DNA of 64,000 nt from Devosia rhizoryzae (GTDB taxonomy: Bacteria > Pseudomonadota > Alphaproteobacteria > Rhizobiales > Devosiaceae). A model generated the notes under the pieces. That model did no database searches. It was not told the origin of the DNA and saw only the letters and a program-made list of their open reading frames with translations. The translations under genes were made by a program, and so were the position numbers. The stretch spans positions 2,170,001 to 2,234,000 of the forward strand of contig NZ_CP068046.1 in NCBI RefSeq assembly GCF_016698665.1, given 5' to 3'. Positions 8,002-16,811 of the stretch are shown here, in pieces; positions within the stretch are counted from its first letter, which is position 1, and the number at the start of each line of letters is the position of its first letter.

Positions 8002-8850
8002 TCAGGCCTGGTCATAGGCGGCAAGAAGGTGAGGCAGGCAGGCGAGCTGGTTGGTGATGGCGATGCCCTCGGCTAGGTCCCAGGAGGCTGAGAGGGCCGC
8101 GTGGGCGCAGGCCCAGCCCAGAATGCGCTTGCGAGGGTAACCGAGGCGCTGCGCCAGGATGTCGGCGCGGGCGGAGATGCGGCGCGGGTCGGCCGCGATC
8201 GCCGTGCCGCGCTCGGGATTGATGAAGACCGGGGCGGTTTCATAGGCCGGATCGCCAAACAGGCCCTTGGGATCGATGGCGAGCCAGCCGCGATCGGAGG
8301 AAAGAATATTGTCGTGGTGGAGATCGCCATGCAGCGGGATCTGGGCGCTCGGCCGATCGAAGAGTTTCAGCGCGATGCCGGAGGCGCGGGCATAAAGGTC
8401 GCGGGCGGTGTGGGGCCACGCGCGGGCCTCGCTGGCGAAAAGGGCGGCGAAGCGGTCGCGCAGAGGTTCAAGATTGTCGGGGGCAGCGGCGCGCTGGCGA
8501 TGGAGGCTGGCAACGATGGTGGCGATGGCTATGGTGCCTTCGTCATCGTGACCGGCGCGGACGGGATCGCCCAGCGTGCCGCCATCGAGCCATTCCATGA
8601 AAATGGTGTCGTTGTGGGTGTCGAAGACAGTGGCTGCCCCATTGCCTTCGTACCACTGGAGAAGGCGAGACCCCCTGCCCTCTTCAGCGGCGGCGACAGC
8701 CTTGATGATCTTGAGCGCGGCAAAGTTGCGGCCGTTCTGCTCGACCCGGAAAATCCAGCTGCGCGGCGTTTCGGCCACTGGCGTGGACTTGGTCAGCGAC
8801 CAGCGGATCATGGCGCGGCTGAGCGCCGTTTCGACGGGAGACTGATTCAT
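8002..8850 (-). CDS. APH(6)/hydroxyurea-type phosphotransferase-like kinase
   Basis: Protein-kinase-like small-molecule phosphotransferase in the family of streptomycin 6-phosphotransferase. The nucleotide-binding N-lobe includes WIFRVEQNGRNFAALKI. The catalytic loop PLHGDLHHDNIL is near residue 191 and the metal-binding segment LAIDPKGLFGDPAYE near 209. Length (282) is close to family size. Sequence alone does not show resistance: chromosomal members often act on unknown metabolites. It lies 4 bp upstream of the CAP gene, so the two probably share a transcript. Confidence 0.82.
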   Translation of the reverse strand: MNQSPVETALSRAMIRWSLTKSTPVAETPRSWIFRVEQNGRNFAALKIIKAVAAAEEGRGSRLLQWYEGNGAATVFDTHNDTIFMEWLDGGTLGDPVRAGHDDEGTIAIATIVASLHRQRAAAPDNLEPLRDRFAALFASEARAWPHTARDLYARASGIALKLFDRPSAQIPLHGDLHHDNILSSDRGWLAIDPKGLFGDPAYETAPVFINPERGTAIAADPRRISARADILAQRLGYPRKRILGWACAHAALSASWDLAEGIAITNQLACLPHLLAAYDQA

Positions 8851-8937
8851 GGGGCTTTTGTAGCAGAATCAGGACGCGGATTCGACTGGGGACGAGAGAT
8901 GGTGGTGGACGAATGGCAACGCGTTTGCTGAGACACC

Positions 8938-9009
8938 CACACCCCCTTCCGAGCTACGCTAAGCCTAGCGGCTAAGCTTCGCTGGCCTTCCCTCAAGGGG
9001 GGAGGTGAA
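8938..9009 (+). repeat. Family A intergenic repeat, copy 6
   Basis: CACACCCCCTTCCGAGC start, AAGCCTAGCGGCTAAGC inner stem, CCCTCAAGGGGGGAGGTG end. It lies between the APH gene start and the uxaC stop, 27 bp from the latter. Unlike the other copies it is unpaired and upstream of a gene. Confidence 0.78.
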
Positions 9010-9035
9010 TGCGGTGGGTGTGAGGTCTCAAGTCG

Positions 9036-10454
9036 TCAGGCGATCTTGTAGGCGTCCTTGGCGGCCTGGTAGCTAAGGTGAACGGCGATCTCTTCGGCGC
9101 TGGATTTGCTGATGCGGTTTTCGGCGATCCAAGTGCCCAGGAAATGGCAGACTTCGCGGCGCCAGACGTCGTGGCGGGCGGGGATGGAGAGCAGCGCGCG
9201 GGTGTCATCGTTGAAGCCGGCGAGATTGTAGAAGCCGGCGGTTTCGACGACCTGGTCGAGATAGCGGCGGATGCCCTGAGGGGAGTCGTGGAACCACCAG
9301 GGCGGGCCAATGAGCAGGGAGGGCCAATAGCCGGCCATGGGGGCGAGCTCGCGGGCGTAGGTGGTTTCGTCGAGGACGAACATGATGAGACGCAGGTTCG
9401 GCTCGTTGCCGCAGCGGGAGAGGAGCGCGCGCAGGCCGCCGACATAATCGGTGGGGCCGGGTATGTCGGCGCCGAGATCTGTGCCGCGTTCGCTCATCAA
9501 GAGCGGATCGGTGTTGCGGCGCGAGCCGGCATGAAGCTGCATGACCATGCCGTCTTCGACCGAGAGCAGCGCCATCTCGGTCATCATCTGGGCGCGGAAG
9601 AGCTCGGCGTCCTGCGCGTCGTGGCGGCCGGCGAGGATCTTGTCGAGCAGCGCCTGCTTTTCCACCAGCGGCAGATCGGCGGTCATGGCGGTGGGCACGC
9701 CATGGTCGGTGGCGACGGCGCCGAAGCGGCGGAAATATTCGCGACGATTGCGGTGGGCGTTGATGAGGCCTGCCCAGGTGGCGGTGTTTTCGCCCGTCAG
9801 CTCGCCGAACTTCTGGAGATTCTCGACGATCGCGGCACGGCTCGGGTCGGTGACGTCATCGGGCCGATAGGTGGTCCGGACCCGGCCAATGTAGCCGTCC
9901 TTTTCCATCGCCTGGTGCTGGATCAGAAGGTCGAGCGCAAATTCGGTGGTGGCGATCACCTCGACGTTGAAGCGGTCGAGGATGGCGCGCGGCAAGAGGT
10001 CGGGTGAGGCCAGCTGGCGATCGATCTGGTCGTAAATGCTGTTGGCCGTGGCGCCGGACAGTTCTTCGGTAATAGCGAAGACGGCATGGAGGGAGTGGTC
10101 GATCCAGGTCTTGGACGGGGTGCCGGCGAAGAGATGGTAATTGTTGGCAAAGAGCTGCCAGGCCTTGCGGCCGTCGGCTTCGACCGGCTGGCCATCTTTG
10201 CGCGGAATTCCCAGCGCGTCGTAGGATATGCCGCGGCTCTTGAGCATGCGCAGCACGTAGTGGTCCGGCGTCAGGAACAGGGCCGTGGGGCTGGCGAAGC
10301 GGCCATTCTGCGCGAACCAGGACGGATCGGTATGGCCGTGCGGGCTGACGATCGGGAGGTCCTTGACCAAAGGATAAAGCTCACGCGCGTTGGAGCGGGC
10401 AGGCTCGGAGGCCGGGAAAAGGCGATCGGAATGAAGGTGGCTTGGCTGGGTCAT
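9036..10454 (-). CDS. uxaC: Glucuronate (uronate) isomerase
   Basis: Isomerises D-glucuronate to D-fructuronate or D-galacturonate to D-tagaturonate, the first step of hexuronate breakdown. The 472 residues beginning MTQPSHLHSDRLFP match E. coli UxaC length (470). Visible family features are PIVSPHGHTDPSWFA near residue 34 (metal-site HxH), VEVIATTEFALD, MVMQLHAGSRRNTD, and ANRISKSSAEEI-like C-terminal residues. The longer frame (start 10499) has no support, and the ATG ending at 10454 fits the family start. It stands alone, with no other hexuronate gene beside it in this window. Confidence 0.94.
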   Translation of the reverse strand: MTQPSHLHSDRLFPASEPARSNARELYPLVKDLPIVSPHGHTDPSWFAQNGRFASPTALFLTPDHYVLRMLKSRGISYDALGIPRKDGQPVEADGRKAWQLFANNYHLFAGTPSKTWIDHSLHAVFAITEELSGATANSIYDQIDRQLASPDLLPRAILDRFNVEVIATTEFALDLLIQHQAMEKDGYIGRVRTTYRPDDVTDPSRAAIVENLQKFGELTGENTATWAGLINAHRNRREYFRRFGAVATDHGVPTAMTADLPLVEKQALLDKILAGRHDAQDAELFRAQMMTEMALLSVEDGMVMQLHAGSRRNTDPLLMSERGTDLGADIPGPTDYVGGLRALLSRCGNEPNLRLIMFVLDETTYARELAPMAGYWPSLLIGPPWWFHDSPQGIRRYLDQVVETAGFYNLAGFNDDTRALLSIPARHDVWRREVCHFLGTWIAENRISKSSAEEIAVHLSYQAAKDAYKIA

Positions 10455-10672
10455 GAGCGGGTTTTGCCATGTTCGCCAACCCCTTTCAACATCTGCCATA
10501 CAAGACGGCCGTTGGCTTGCATTTTATGTAAATTAACCGCGTTGCAAGGCCTGTGTTCGAAGCGGGGCAAAGCGGGCGTATCGTTCGATCCTGAGGGTGA
10601 GAAGAGCTCAAGATGGCGGCGACCCAAACGTCCAACCGGCGCTAAAGCCGGCAGCGTGTTGCGGAGCGAGCC

Positions 10673-10840
10673 ATGGCCAATCTCGAATTCGATGGCATTT
10701 CAGCAGACATTGAAAGCGTACGGCGCCGGGCGCGACACAGCACGCATGTGCAGCGAGCACAGGTGATGCTCTTGGCAGCGTGTCTGTCGACGCTGGGCGT
10801 GGTCGCGGTCGCCGGAACGCTTCTGACGCGCATATTCTAA
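10673..10840 (+). CDS. Small single-pass membrane protein, unknown
   Basis: A 55-codon frame with GGAGCGAG placed well before the ATG. The first 30 residues are charged (MANLEFDGISADIESVRRRA), and residues 32-50 form a hydrophobic helix rich in V, L and A ending LLTRIF. The positive patch RRRAR before the helix suggests a cytoplasmic N-terminus. It sits alone between uxaC and the GGDEF-EAL gene, convergent with the latter (24 bp). Conservation is not known to me; a chance frame cannot be excluded. Confidence 0.5.
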   Translation: MANLEFDGISADIESVRRRARHSTHVQRAQVMLLAACLSTLGVVAVAGTLLTRIF

Positions 10841-10864
10841 AGCGCCGTCATCGCTATCGTCGAT

Positions 10865-12730
10865 TTACGGAAGCGTGCCGGTAAGCTGGTACTCTGCTCG
10901 TCCATCGGTGCCTGAAGCGACGCGTTGGCTGAAATTGCGCAGCAGCTGTGTGACGTCACGACCCGACACCGGCCGGGAGAACAGGTAGCCCTGGCCCAGG
11001 GTACAACCGAGCTGGCGAAGTATATCGGACTGGCGCGGTGTCTCGATGCCTTCGGCCACAACCCGCATGTCGAGCCGCTGGGCAATGTCCAAGATGGCGC
11101 TCACCACCACTTCGCCAGGCTGATCCACGCCCAATCGCTCGACGAATGAGCGGTCAATCTTGATGATGTCGACCGGAAAACTCAAAAGGTGCGTCAGCGA
11201 GGCAAAGCCTGTCCCGAAATCGTCGAGGGCCACGAGGAGACCCTTGGCCCGAAGCTCTTCGACCGCCCAGGGCACGGCCTGATCATTGCCGCCCATGAAG
11301 ACGGACTCGTTGACCTCGAGCACGACATGACGCAACGGCACCTTGTGATAGGTGAAGACGTCCGTGATGCGCTCGGCCAGATCGCCGCGCTGGAAATCGC
11401 CCGTGGTGACATTGATGCCCACATGCTGGAACGGGATCTCGGCATCGAGCCAGATGCGGATATCGCGGGCGATGTGGTCTATCATCTGCCCCGTCAGCTC
11501 GTAGGCGATGCGCGGATCGGAAAAGGCGGCGTGGAACTCGCCGGCCGAGGCGATCCGTCCTTCACTGGTTTGCATCCGCGCCAGCGCTTCAAGGCCGACG
11601 ATCTCGCCGCTGTCGAGCCGGACGATGGGCTGGTAGAAGGGCAGGATGCGCTTTTCTGCCATGGCGGCATCGATGTCGCGGACCATGGCGATGCGCTGCA
11701 CCATGGCGGTGCGCAGATCCTGGCGGAAACCGAAATAGCCACCGCGATGGGTTTGCTTGGCCTGGTACAGGGCAAAATCGGCGTTCTGGATGAGGATGTC
11801 GGCCGCCTCACCGTCTTCGCCGAACAGGGCGCCACCCAAGGTCACATGAGCGGCGATCGATTGGCTGCCGACCGTCACCATGCCCGATGTCGCATCGAGG
11901 ATGCGCTGGGCGGCCAGCTCCAGCGCCGGATGATCGGCGCAGTCGGTCACAAGCACCGCCATCTCGTCGCCACCGAGCCTGCAGGCCAGAATATCGGCGC
12001 CGCAGGTCCCCAGGCGATTGGCCACCGCGCGCAGCAGCGCATCGCCCGCAGCATGACCCGCGCTGTCATTGACGAGCTTGAGGTGGTCGATATCGAGAAG
12101 GATAAGCCCGAAAGGCTGGCCGGCAGCGATGCGCTCATCGAGCACCATATTGAAATGAGCGCGATTGGGCAGGCCGGTCAGCACATCGTAATAGGCCAGT
12201 CGATGGCTGCGGGCGCGGACGCGTTCATGTTCGATCGCCAGGGCACAAAGATGGACGCAGGTCTCCACCATCTGCCGCTCGAAGGCGGTCGGGCCGCGAG
12301 CCTCGCCATAATAGAAGGCAAAGGTCGCAACGACCCGCCCGGCGCTGTTGCGCACCGGGCTCGACCAGCAAGCAAGCAGACCGAATGGCAAGGCCAGTTG
12401 CTTGTACTCGGCCCAGAGCGGATCGGTGGCAATGTCGGTGACCTCCACCGGCTCGTTGCGCCAGGCAGCCGTGCCGCAGGAACCGGCCACGGGAGCGGCC
12501 ACAAGGCCATCGATAGCAGCGCAATAAGATTGCGGCAGGCTCGGCGCCGCGAGCGTTTGCAAGCGCATGGCCTCATCGACCAGGAGGATCGAACAGCGCA
12601 CCCCGGGAGCATTGCGCTCGACCGCCCGGCACAAAATCGTGCCGACGTCGCGCAAGGCGTCCCCGCGCGCCACCGCTTCCAGCACTTCGGTCTGGAGGCG
12701 CAACAGCAGTTCGGTTTCACTGGCAGCCAT
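10865..12730 (-). CDS. GAF-GGDEF-EAL cyclic-di-GMP signalling protein
   Basis: A 621-residue cytoplasmic protein with an N-terminal GAF sensor (about 20-170; SILLVDEAMRLQTLAAP, GSCGTAAWRNEPVEVTDI), a GGDEF domain (about 175-335) and an EAL domain (about 360-605). The cyclase signature reads RLGGDEM (253-257), with Met for the usual Phe/Tyr, and no RxxD inhibitory site is visible at the normal position. The EAL site looks complete: EAL at 381-383, LEVNES near 471, DDFGTG at 503-508, KIDRSFV near 524 and AEGIET. Net phosphodiesterase activity is likely but not provable here. No membrane segment is visible. Confidence 0.92.
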   Translation of the reverse strand: MAASETELLLRLQTEVLEAVARGDALRDVGTILCRAVERNAPGVRCSILLVDEAMRLQTLAAPSLPQSYCAAIDGLVAAPVAGSCGTAAWRNEPVEVTDIATDPLWAEYKQLALPFGLLACWSSPVRNSAGRVVATFAFYYGEARGPTAFERQMVETCVHLCALAIEHERVRARSHRLAYYDVLTGLPNRAHFNMVLDERIAAGQPFGLILLDIDHLKLVNDSAGHAAGDALLRAVANRLGTCGADILACRLGGDEMAVLVTDCADHPALELAAQRILDATSGMVTVGSQSIAAHVTLGGALFGEDGEAADILIQNADFALYQAKQTHRGGYFGFRQDLRTAMVQRIAMVRDIDAAMAEKRILPFYQPIVRLDSGEIVGLEALARMQTSEGRIASAGEFHAAFSDPRIAYELTGQMIDHIARDIRIWLDAEIPFQHVGINVTTGDFQRGDLAERITDVFTYHKVPLRHVVLEVNESVFMGGNDQAVPWAVEELRAKGLLVALDDFGTGFASLTHLLSFPVDIIKIDRSFVERLGVDQPGEVVVSAILDIAQRLDMRVVAEGIETPRQSDILRQLGCTLGQGYLFSRPVSGRDVTQLLRNFSQRVASGTDGRAEYQLTGTLP

Positions 12731-12948
12731 GCGGGCTCTCGCGGATCAGCAGCAGACACTATAACGCGGACGTAAATAGCGCGTTCTCCTATTGATCACA
12801 TTTGAAACAAGCCGCTCAACTGTTACGCCGCGGCGGACAGACTGAGCGCGCTCTAGAATTCTTGCTGGTTAGGGAAGAATTTACCATTTGGTCCATTGTC
12901 AGGCGCTGAGCTTCCGGCTTTGTTAGGCGGGAAGCAAGAGTAAAGATC

Positions 12949-14034
12949 GTGCTAAGCGAAACCCTGCTGGCCAGCATCTATGCCATCGCCACCGAGCAGC
13001 AGGCCTTTGGCGACATTAGCGGCGTGATTGCGTCCGAGTTGGGCTATGGGCATGGGCTGATCTCAATCAGTTCGGGCGGCGGGCCGGTTGAGCTGGCAAT
13101 GACGCAGGCGCCCGAGGTGATGCAGGGCTACCTCGACTATTACCACAAGCTCGATCCCTGGGCCGGCGTAGCGGCTCGCACGCGCTATGGCGAAGCCATC
13201 GTCACCGACATCGAGCAACGGCAACAGTTCTACGACACTGAATTCTACGTCGATTTCGCTTTTCAGATCGGCATGGTCGATCCCCTCGGGGTGCGCATGC
13301 CCCTGGGCAAGGGCACCGAACTGCTGGTCGGGCTCAACCAGGCGCTCCGGTCGACCCATCCCACACCGGAAGACGAGCAGATCATGCTGGTGATCGGCCG
13401 GCATCTGCAGCGGGCGGTGCAGTTGCGTCAGCAGCTGAGTGGCGTCGTCGGGGACCGGGGCACGCTCCTTGCAGCGCTGGACCGGGTGGCGTTCGGCATG
13501 GCGATCACCACGGCGGATGGACGCGTGCAGGCGCTCAACAAGGCGGGGGAAGGCGCCATTGCCAGCGGCTGTGGATTGTTGGTCCGCAAGGGGTTCCTGA
13601 CCGCACAAGACGGCAGCATGGCGGGGGCGCTGGCCCTCCTGATCCGCGACGCCAGCAATGGTGGTTCGGGCGGGGCCCTGCGCCTTCGCGCAGGCCTCGA
13701 CAGCTTTGCCAATGTGCTGGTCGCCCCCCTGCCCCCGAACAGTGACTGGCCAGGCAGCGGCTCCCGAACGCTGGTCGCCTTCCGGCTCTCGGGCGCCCCG
13801 ACACACCTTAACGCTCATCTCCTCATCTCCACCTTCGGCCTCAGCCGTGGCGAAGCCCAAGTGGCCGTAGCCCTGACGGAAGGCAAATCCGGCGAAGAAA
13901 TTGCCCTGGCCCGCGGGGTGAAGACCACAACGATCAAGAGCCAGTTGCAGTCGATCTTCATAAAAACGGGAACAAGCTCGCAGCGGGAGCTGGTGGGCTT
14001 CCTGGCAGCTCTACCGGCGGTGGTGGTAGACTAA
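12949..14034 (+). CDS. LuxR-type HTH transcriptional regulator
   Basis: 361 residues from GTG 12949. The C-terminal 65 residues are a LuxR/FixJ helix-turn-helix: LISTFGLSRGEAQVAVALTEG, EEIALARGVKTTTIKSQL, then IFIKTGTSSQRELVGFL. The preceding 290 residues are a sensor region that I cannot assign to a named ligand; LDPWAGVAARTRYGEAI and a second PAS-like part (GMAITTADGRVQALNKAGE, about 185-205) are visible. This layout is common among alphaproteobacterial orphan LuxR regulators. It is divergent from the GGDEF-EAL gene, with a 218-bp gap in which I see no definite operator. Confidence 0.85.
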   Translation: MLSETLLASIYAIATEQQAFGDISGVIASELGYGHGLISISSGGGPVELAMTQAPEVMQGYLDYYHKLDPWAGVAARTRYGEAIVTDIEQRQQFYDTEFYVDFAFQIGMVDPLGVRMPLGKGTELLVGLNQALRSTHPTPEDEQIMLVIGRHLQRAVQLRQQLSGVVGDRGTLLAALDRVAFGMAITTADGRVQALNKAGEGAIASGCGLLVRKGFLTAQDGSMAGALALLIRDASNGGSGGALRLRAGLDSFANVLVAPLPPNSDWPGSGSRTLVAFRLSGAPTHLNAHLLISTFGLSRGEAQVAVALTEGKSGEEIALARGVKTTTIKSQLQSIFIKTGTSSQRELVGFLAALPAVVVD

Positions 14035-14107
14035 GAATAGAAGGCTTTGCGGCAGACAGCCTCGCAGCGCGCAACTCGCCTTGTGAGTCCGGCCTGGATC
14101 AGGCAGG

Positions 14108-14133
14108 AAAACGGCCGGCCACGTGGGCCGGCC
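14108..14133 (-). terminator. Intrinsic terminator after the PfpI gene
   Basis: On the minus strand GGCCGGCC, loop CACGT, GGCCGGCC, then GTTTTCC: an 8-bp GC stem followed by a short U-tract. It lies 8 bp past the PfpI stop and would end the GntR-ABC-PfpI transcript. Confidence 0.7.
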
Positions 14134-14141
14134 AATCCGGG

Positions 14142-14753
14142 TTAAGCCGCCTGTTCGGTGATGTCGCCGCTGTGGCGGATTTCGGTGCCGAGGACCTTGA
14201 GGCATTCGCGGATGAAGGCGGCCAGCGCCGTCCAGCCCTTGGCCGATACCATGGTGCCGTCGACATAGGCGTCGGTGGGCGAAAGATCGATATAGGTGCC
14301 GCCCGCCAGGGTGACTTCCGGCTCGCAGGCAGCGAGGGCCGCAACTTTCTTGCCGCGCACCACGCCATCGACGGCGATCAGGATCTGCACGCCGTGGCAG
14401 ATGGTGAAGATGGGCTTCTTGGTTTCGTGGAAGTGCCGGACCATGGCCTGCACGCGCTTGTCGGTGCGGATATATTCCGGACCACGGCCGCCGGCGGCAT
14501 AGACCGCGTCGTATTCGTCGAGGCGCACTTCGCTGAAGGTTTTGTTGATCAGCGCGTAGTGGCCCATCTTTTCGGTATAGGTCTGGTGACCTTCAAAATC
14601 GTGGAGCGAGGTCGCGATCACCTCGCCGGCCTTCTTGTCCGGGCACACGACATGGACGGTGTGCCCCACCGCTTCCATGGCCTGCTGATAAACAAAGATT
14701 TCGTATTCTTCGGTGAATTCACCGCACAGCATCAGGATTTTCTTGCCGGGCAT
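14142..14753 (-). CDS. DJ-1/PfpI family protein
   Basis: Class I glutamine-amidotransferase-like fold of the DJ-1/PfpI superfamily; members include proteases, glyoxalases and chaperones. The 203 residues from MPGKKILMLCGEF contain the nucleophile elbow FTICHGVQIL (Cys near residue 122) and the glutamate-bearing early segment MLCGEFTEEYE. LDEYDAVYAAGGRGPEY precedes the elbow. Being last in a ribose-type ABC operon, 59 bp after the binding-protein gene, it may act on a reactive sugar derivative (inference). The stop TAA is followed by a clear terminator. Confidence 0.85.
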   Translation of the reverse strand: MPGKKILMLCGEFTEEYEIFVYQQAMEAVGHTVHVVCPDKKAGEVIATSLHDFEGHQTYTEKMGHYALINKTFSEVRLDEYDAVYAAGGRGPEYIRTDKRVQAMVRHFHETKKPIFTICHGVQILIAVDGVVRGKKVAALAACEPEVTLAGGTYIDLSPTDAYVDGTMVSAKGWTALAAFIRECLKVLGTEIRHSGDITEQAA

Positions 14754-14780
14754 TTGACGGTCTCCAAACAAAGCAGGGGC

Positions 14781-14804
14781 GGACCGCGCTTTTAGGCGCG
14801 GCCC
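14781..14804 (-). other. Intercistronic hairpin after the binding-protein gene
   Basis: In minus-strand RNA GGGCCGCGC, loop CUAAAA, GCGCGGUCC pairs over nine positions with one G-U. No U-tract follows directly, so 3'-end protection or transcript processing is likelier than termination. Confidence 0.6.
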
Positions 14805-14812
14805 ATGTGAGA

Positions 14813-15766
14813 TCAGAACGGGCTATCGGGGAAGTAATATTCGTCGGCGTTGTCCTGCGTGATCAAGGGCGCGTCGAGCTTGACCGTTCCACGCACCGGC
14901 GCCTGGCCGTTGAACTGGGCGGCGGTCATGTAGATCGCGGTCTTGATCATGGACGGCGGATAGGGCGTTTCGATCGGGGTCATGGCGTCGCCGGCCTTCA
15001 CCTTCTCGATAATTTCCTTCATTCCGTTGCCGCCCAGCGCATATTTGATCTCAGTGCGGCCGGACTGTTCGATGGCTTCGAGCACGCCCAGGAGCATGTC
15101 GTCGTCATTGGCCCAGACGGCGTCGATATGGGGATACTTGGCGAGGTAGTCCTGCATGAGGCTGAAGGCCTCGTCGCTGTTCCAGTTGGCATACTGGATG
15201 TCGAGGATCTTGATGTCGCTTCCTTCAAGGCCTTCTTCAAAGCCCTGGATGCGCTCGTCGTCGATCACGGTGGGGATGCCGCGCAGCACGACGACGTCGC
15301 CCTTGCCGCCAAGATTGTCGACCAGGAACTTGGCCGTGGTGGAGCCAACGGCGATGTTGTCGCCAGCGACATAAAGGTCCTGGATGGTCGGATCGGTGAG
15401 GCCGCGGTCAACCACGGTGATGAAGGTGCCGGCGTCCTTGACCGACTGGACGGGGCCGGTGAGTTCTTCGGACGAATGGGGCAGGATCACCAGGGCGTCT
15501 GGCTGGCGGGTGGCGGAAAGGTCTTCCAGCGCGCTGACCTGGGCCGTGGCAGAGGGCGAGGTCTTGACGATGACTTCGATGTTGGGGAAGGCAGCGTTGA
15601 TTTCCTCTGCAGCCTTTTGCGCGTGGTAGACGACGCCGGCGGTCCAGCCATGGTCGGCAGCCGGGATCGAGACGGCAATGACCTTTTGTTCCTGTGCAAA
15701 GGCGGGCACTGCCGCGAGCAGGGTAGCCAAGCCGATGGCACCCAAGAGATTTCTTCTCAACATCAA
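14813..15766 (-). CDS. Ribose-type sugar ABC transporter binding protein
   Basis: Periplasmic binding protein of the RbsB-like pentose/hexose class (Peripla_BP_4). 317 residues with a Sec signal peptide (MLRRNLLGAIGLATLLAAV, cleavage after AFA near residue 24). Family features are SIPAADHGWTAGVVYHAQKAA, PDALVILPHSSEELT, VVDRGLTDP and VWANDDDMLLGVLEAIEQSG. The ligand cannot be read from sequence. It is the fourth gene of a minus-strand unit GntR-ATPase-permease-binding protein-PfpI, 49 bp after the permease. Confidence 0.92.
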   Translation of the reverse strand: MMLRRNLLGAIGLATLLAAVPAFAQEQKVIAVSIPAADHGWTAGVVYHAQKAAEEINAAFPNIEVIVKTSPSATAQVSALEDLSATRQPDALVILPHSSEELTGPVQSVKDAGTFITVVDRGLTDPTIQDLYVAGDNIAVGSTTAKFLVDNLGGKGDVVVLRGIPTVIDDERIQGFEEGLEGSDIKILDIQYANWNSDEAFSLMQDYLAKYPHIDAVWANDDDMLLGVLEAIEQSGRTEIKYALGGNGMKEIIEKVKAGDAMTPIETPYPPSMIKTAIYMTAAQFNGQAPVRGTVKLDAPLITQDNADEYYFPDSPF

Positions 15767-15815
15767 ATTTCCTCCCAGAAATGGACCAGTCGATTGTGCA
15801 GGGCGTGAGGTCCGG

Positions 15816-16811
15816 TCACGGCTGCTTGGAGAACCTTTGGACGAGCATGGCGATGATGATGATCACGCCCTGAACAGCGGCCACGAGGTATTCGGAAATG
15901 AAGTCGGACAGCACCATGAGGTTGGCGATCATCTCGAGGATGACGGCGCCAGCAATGGTGCCCCAGATGCGGCCCTTGCCACCGCGCAGAGCAGTGCCGC
16001 CGATCACCACGGCGGTGATCACCTGCAACTCCCAGAGAAGACCGGTGGTCGGCGTGGCGGCGCCCAGGCGCGGCACGTAGCAGATGGCGGCGATGGCGAC
16101 GCAGATACCCTGGATAACGAAGGCAATGGTGCGGACGCGGCCGACCGAAATGCCGGAAAAGCGTGCAACTTCTTCGTTGGCGCCCACTGCAGCGCAGCGG
16201 CGGCCGAACTTGGTGCGGTAGAGGATGAAGGCACCGACGACGGCCACGGCCAAAGAGACCAGGATCGGGATCGGAATGCCGGCGAGGTTGCCGTAGTAAA
16301 CCGGGCGGAACGGGTCGCGCAGGCTGCGGTCGATCGGGATCGTGCCGCCATCGGACATGAAAGTAATGAGCGCCCGGAAGATGCCCATCGTGCCAAGGGT
16401 CACGATAAAGGGCTCGATCTTGCCGACGGTGACGATCAGGCCGTTGAAAAGACCTGCCAGCGCCCCGACGCAGAGCACAAGTGCCATGCCGGCGATGATG
16501 GCATTGGCGCCCATGCTCGGCACCAGTGCATTCATGAACATGATCATGATGCCGGTGACGAAAGCTGCCATCGAACCGACGGAAAGGTCGAGACCGCCGG
16601 AAGAGATAACGAAGGTCGCGCCGACTGCGATGATGGCGATAAAGGCCGAGCGTGTGACTACGTTGGTGATGTTGGTGGCGGAAAGGAAATCGGGGTTGAT
16701 CAGCATGCCGACCACGGCAAGCAGGACAAGCGCGATAAAGGGGCCAATTTCGACCCAGTTAATGCGCTGGACAAGCGGCTCGCGAACCGGCGGCGCGGTG
16801 ATGTCGGTCAT
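15816..16811 (-). CDS. Ribose-type sugar ABC transporter permease
   Basis: Inner-membrane channel subunit of the RbsC family (BPD_transp_2), 331 residues with about ten hydrophobic segments. Visible family motifs are ISSGGLDLSVGSMAAFVTGI (substrate-channel loop near residues 69-88), GLFNGLIVTVGKIEPFIVTLGTMGIFRALI, and AVGANEEVARFSGISV, the EAA-like coupling segment. Its start overlaps the upstream ATPase stop (ATGA), as in rbs operons. It works with the ATPase at 16808 and the binding protein at 14813. Confidence 0.94.
   Translation of the reverse strand: MTDITAPPVREPLVQRINWVEIGPFIALVLLAVVGMLINPDFLSATNITNVVTRSAFIAIIAVGATFVISSGGLDLSVGSMAAFVTGIMIMFMNALVPSMGANAIIAGMALVLCVGALAGLFNGLIVTVGKIEPFIVTLGTMGIFRALITFMSDGGTIPIDRSLRDPFRPVYYGNLAGIPIPILVSLAVAVVGAFILYRTKFGRRCAAVGANEEVARFSGISVGRVRTIAFVIQGICVAIAAICYVPRLGAATPTTGLLWELQVITAVVIGGTALRGGKGRIWGTIAGAVILEMIANLMVLSDFISEYLVAAVQGVIIIIAMLVQRFSKQP

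Noticed and set aside
8002..8850. Calling the APH-like kinase an antibiotic-resistance gene
   Set aside because: Only the family fold and catalytic loop are visible; no mobile context, and chromosomal members commonly have other substrates.
11189..12775. 528-codon plus-strand frame opposite the GGDEF-EAL gene
   Set aside because: High GC leaves long open frames on the opposite strand; the minus strand carries clear GAF, GGDEF and EAL motifs.
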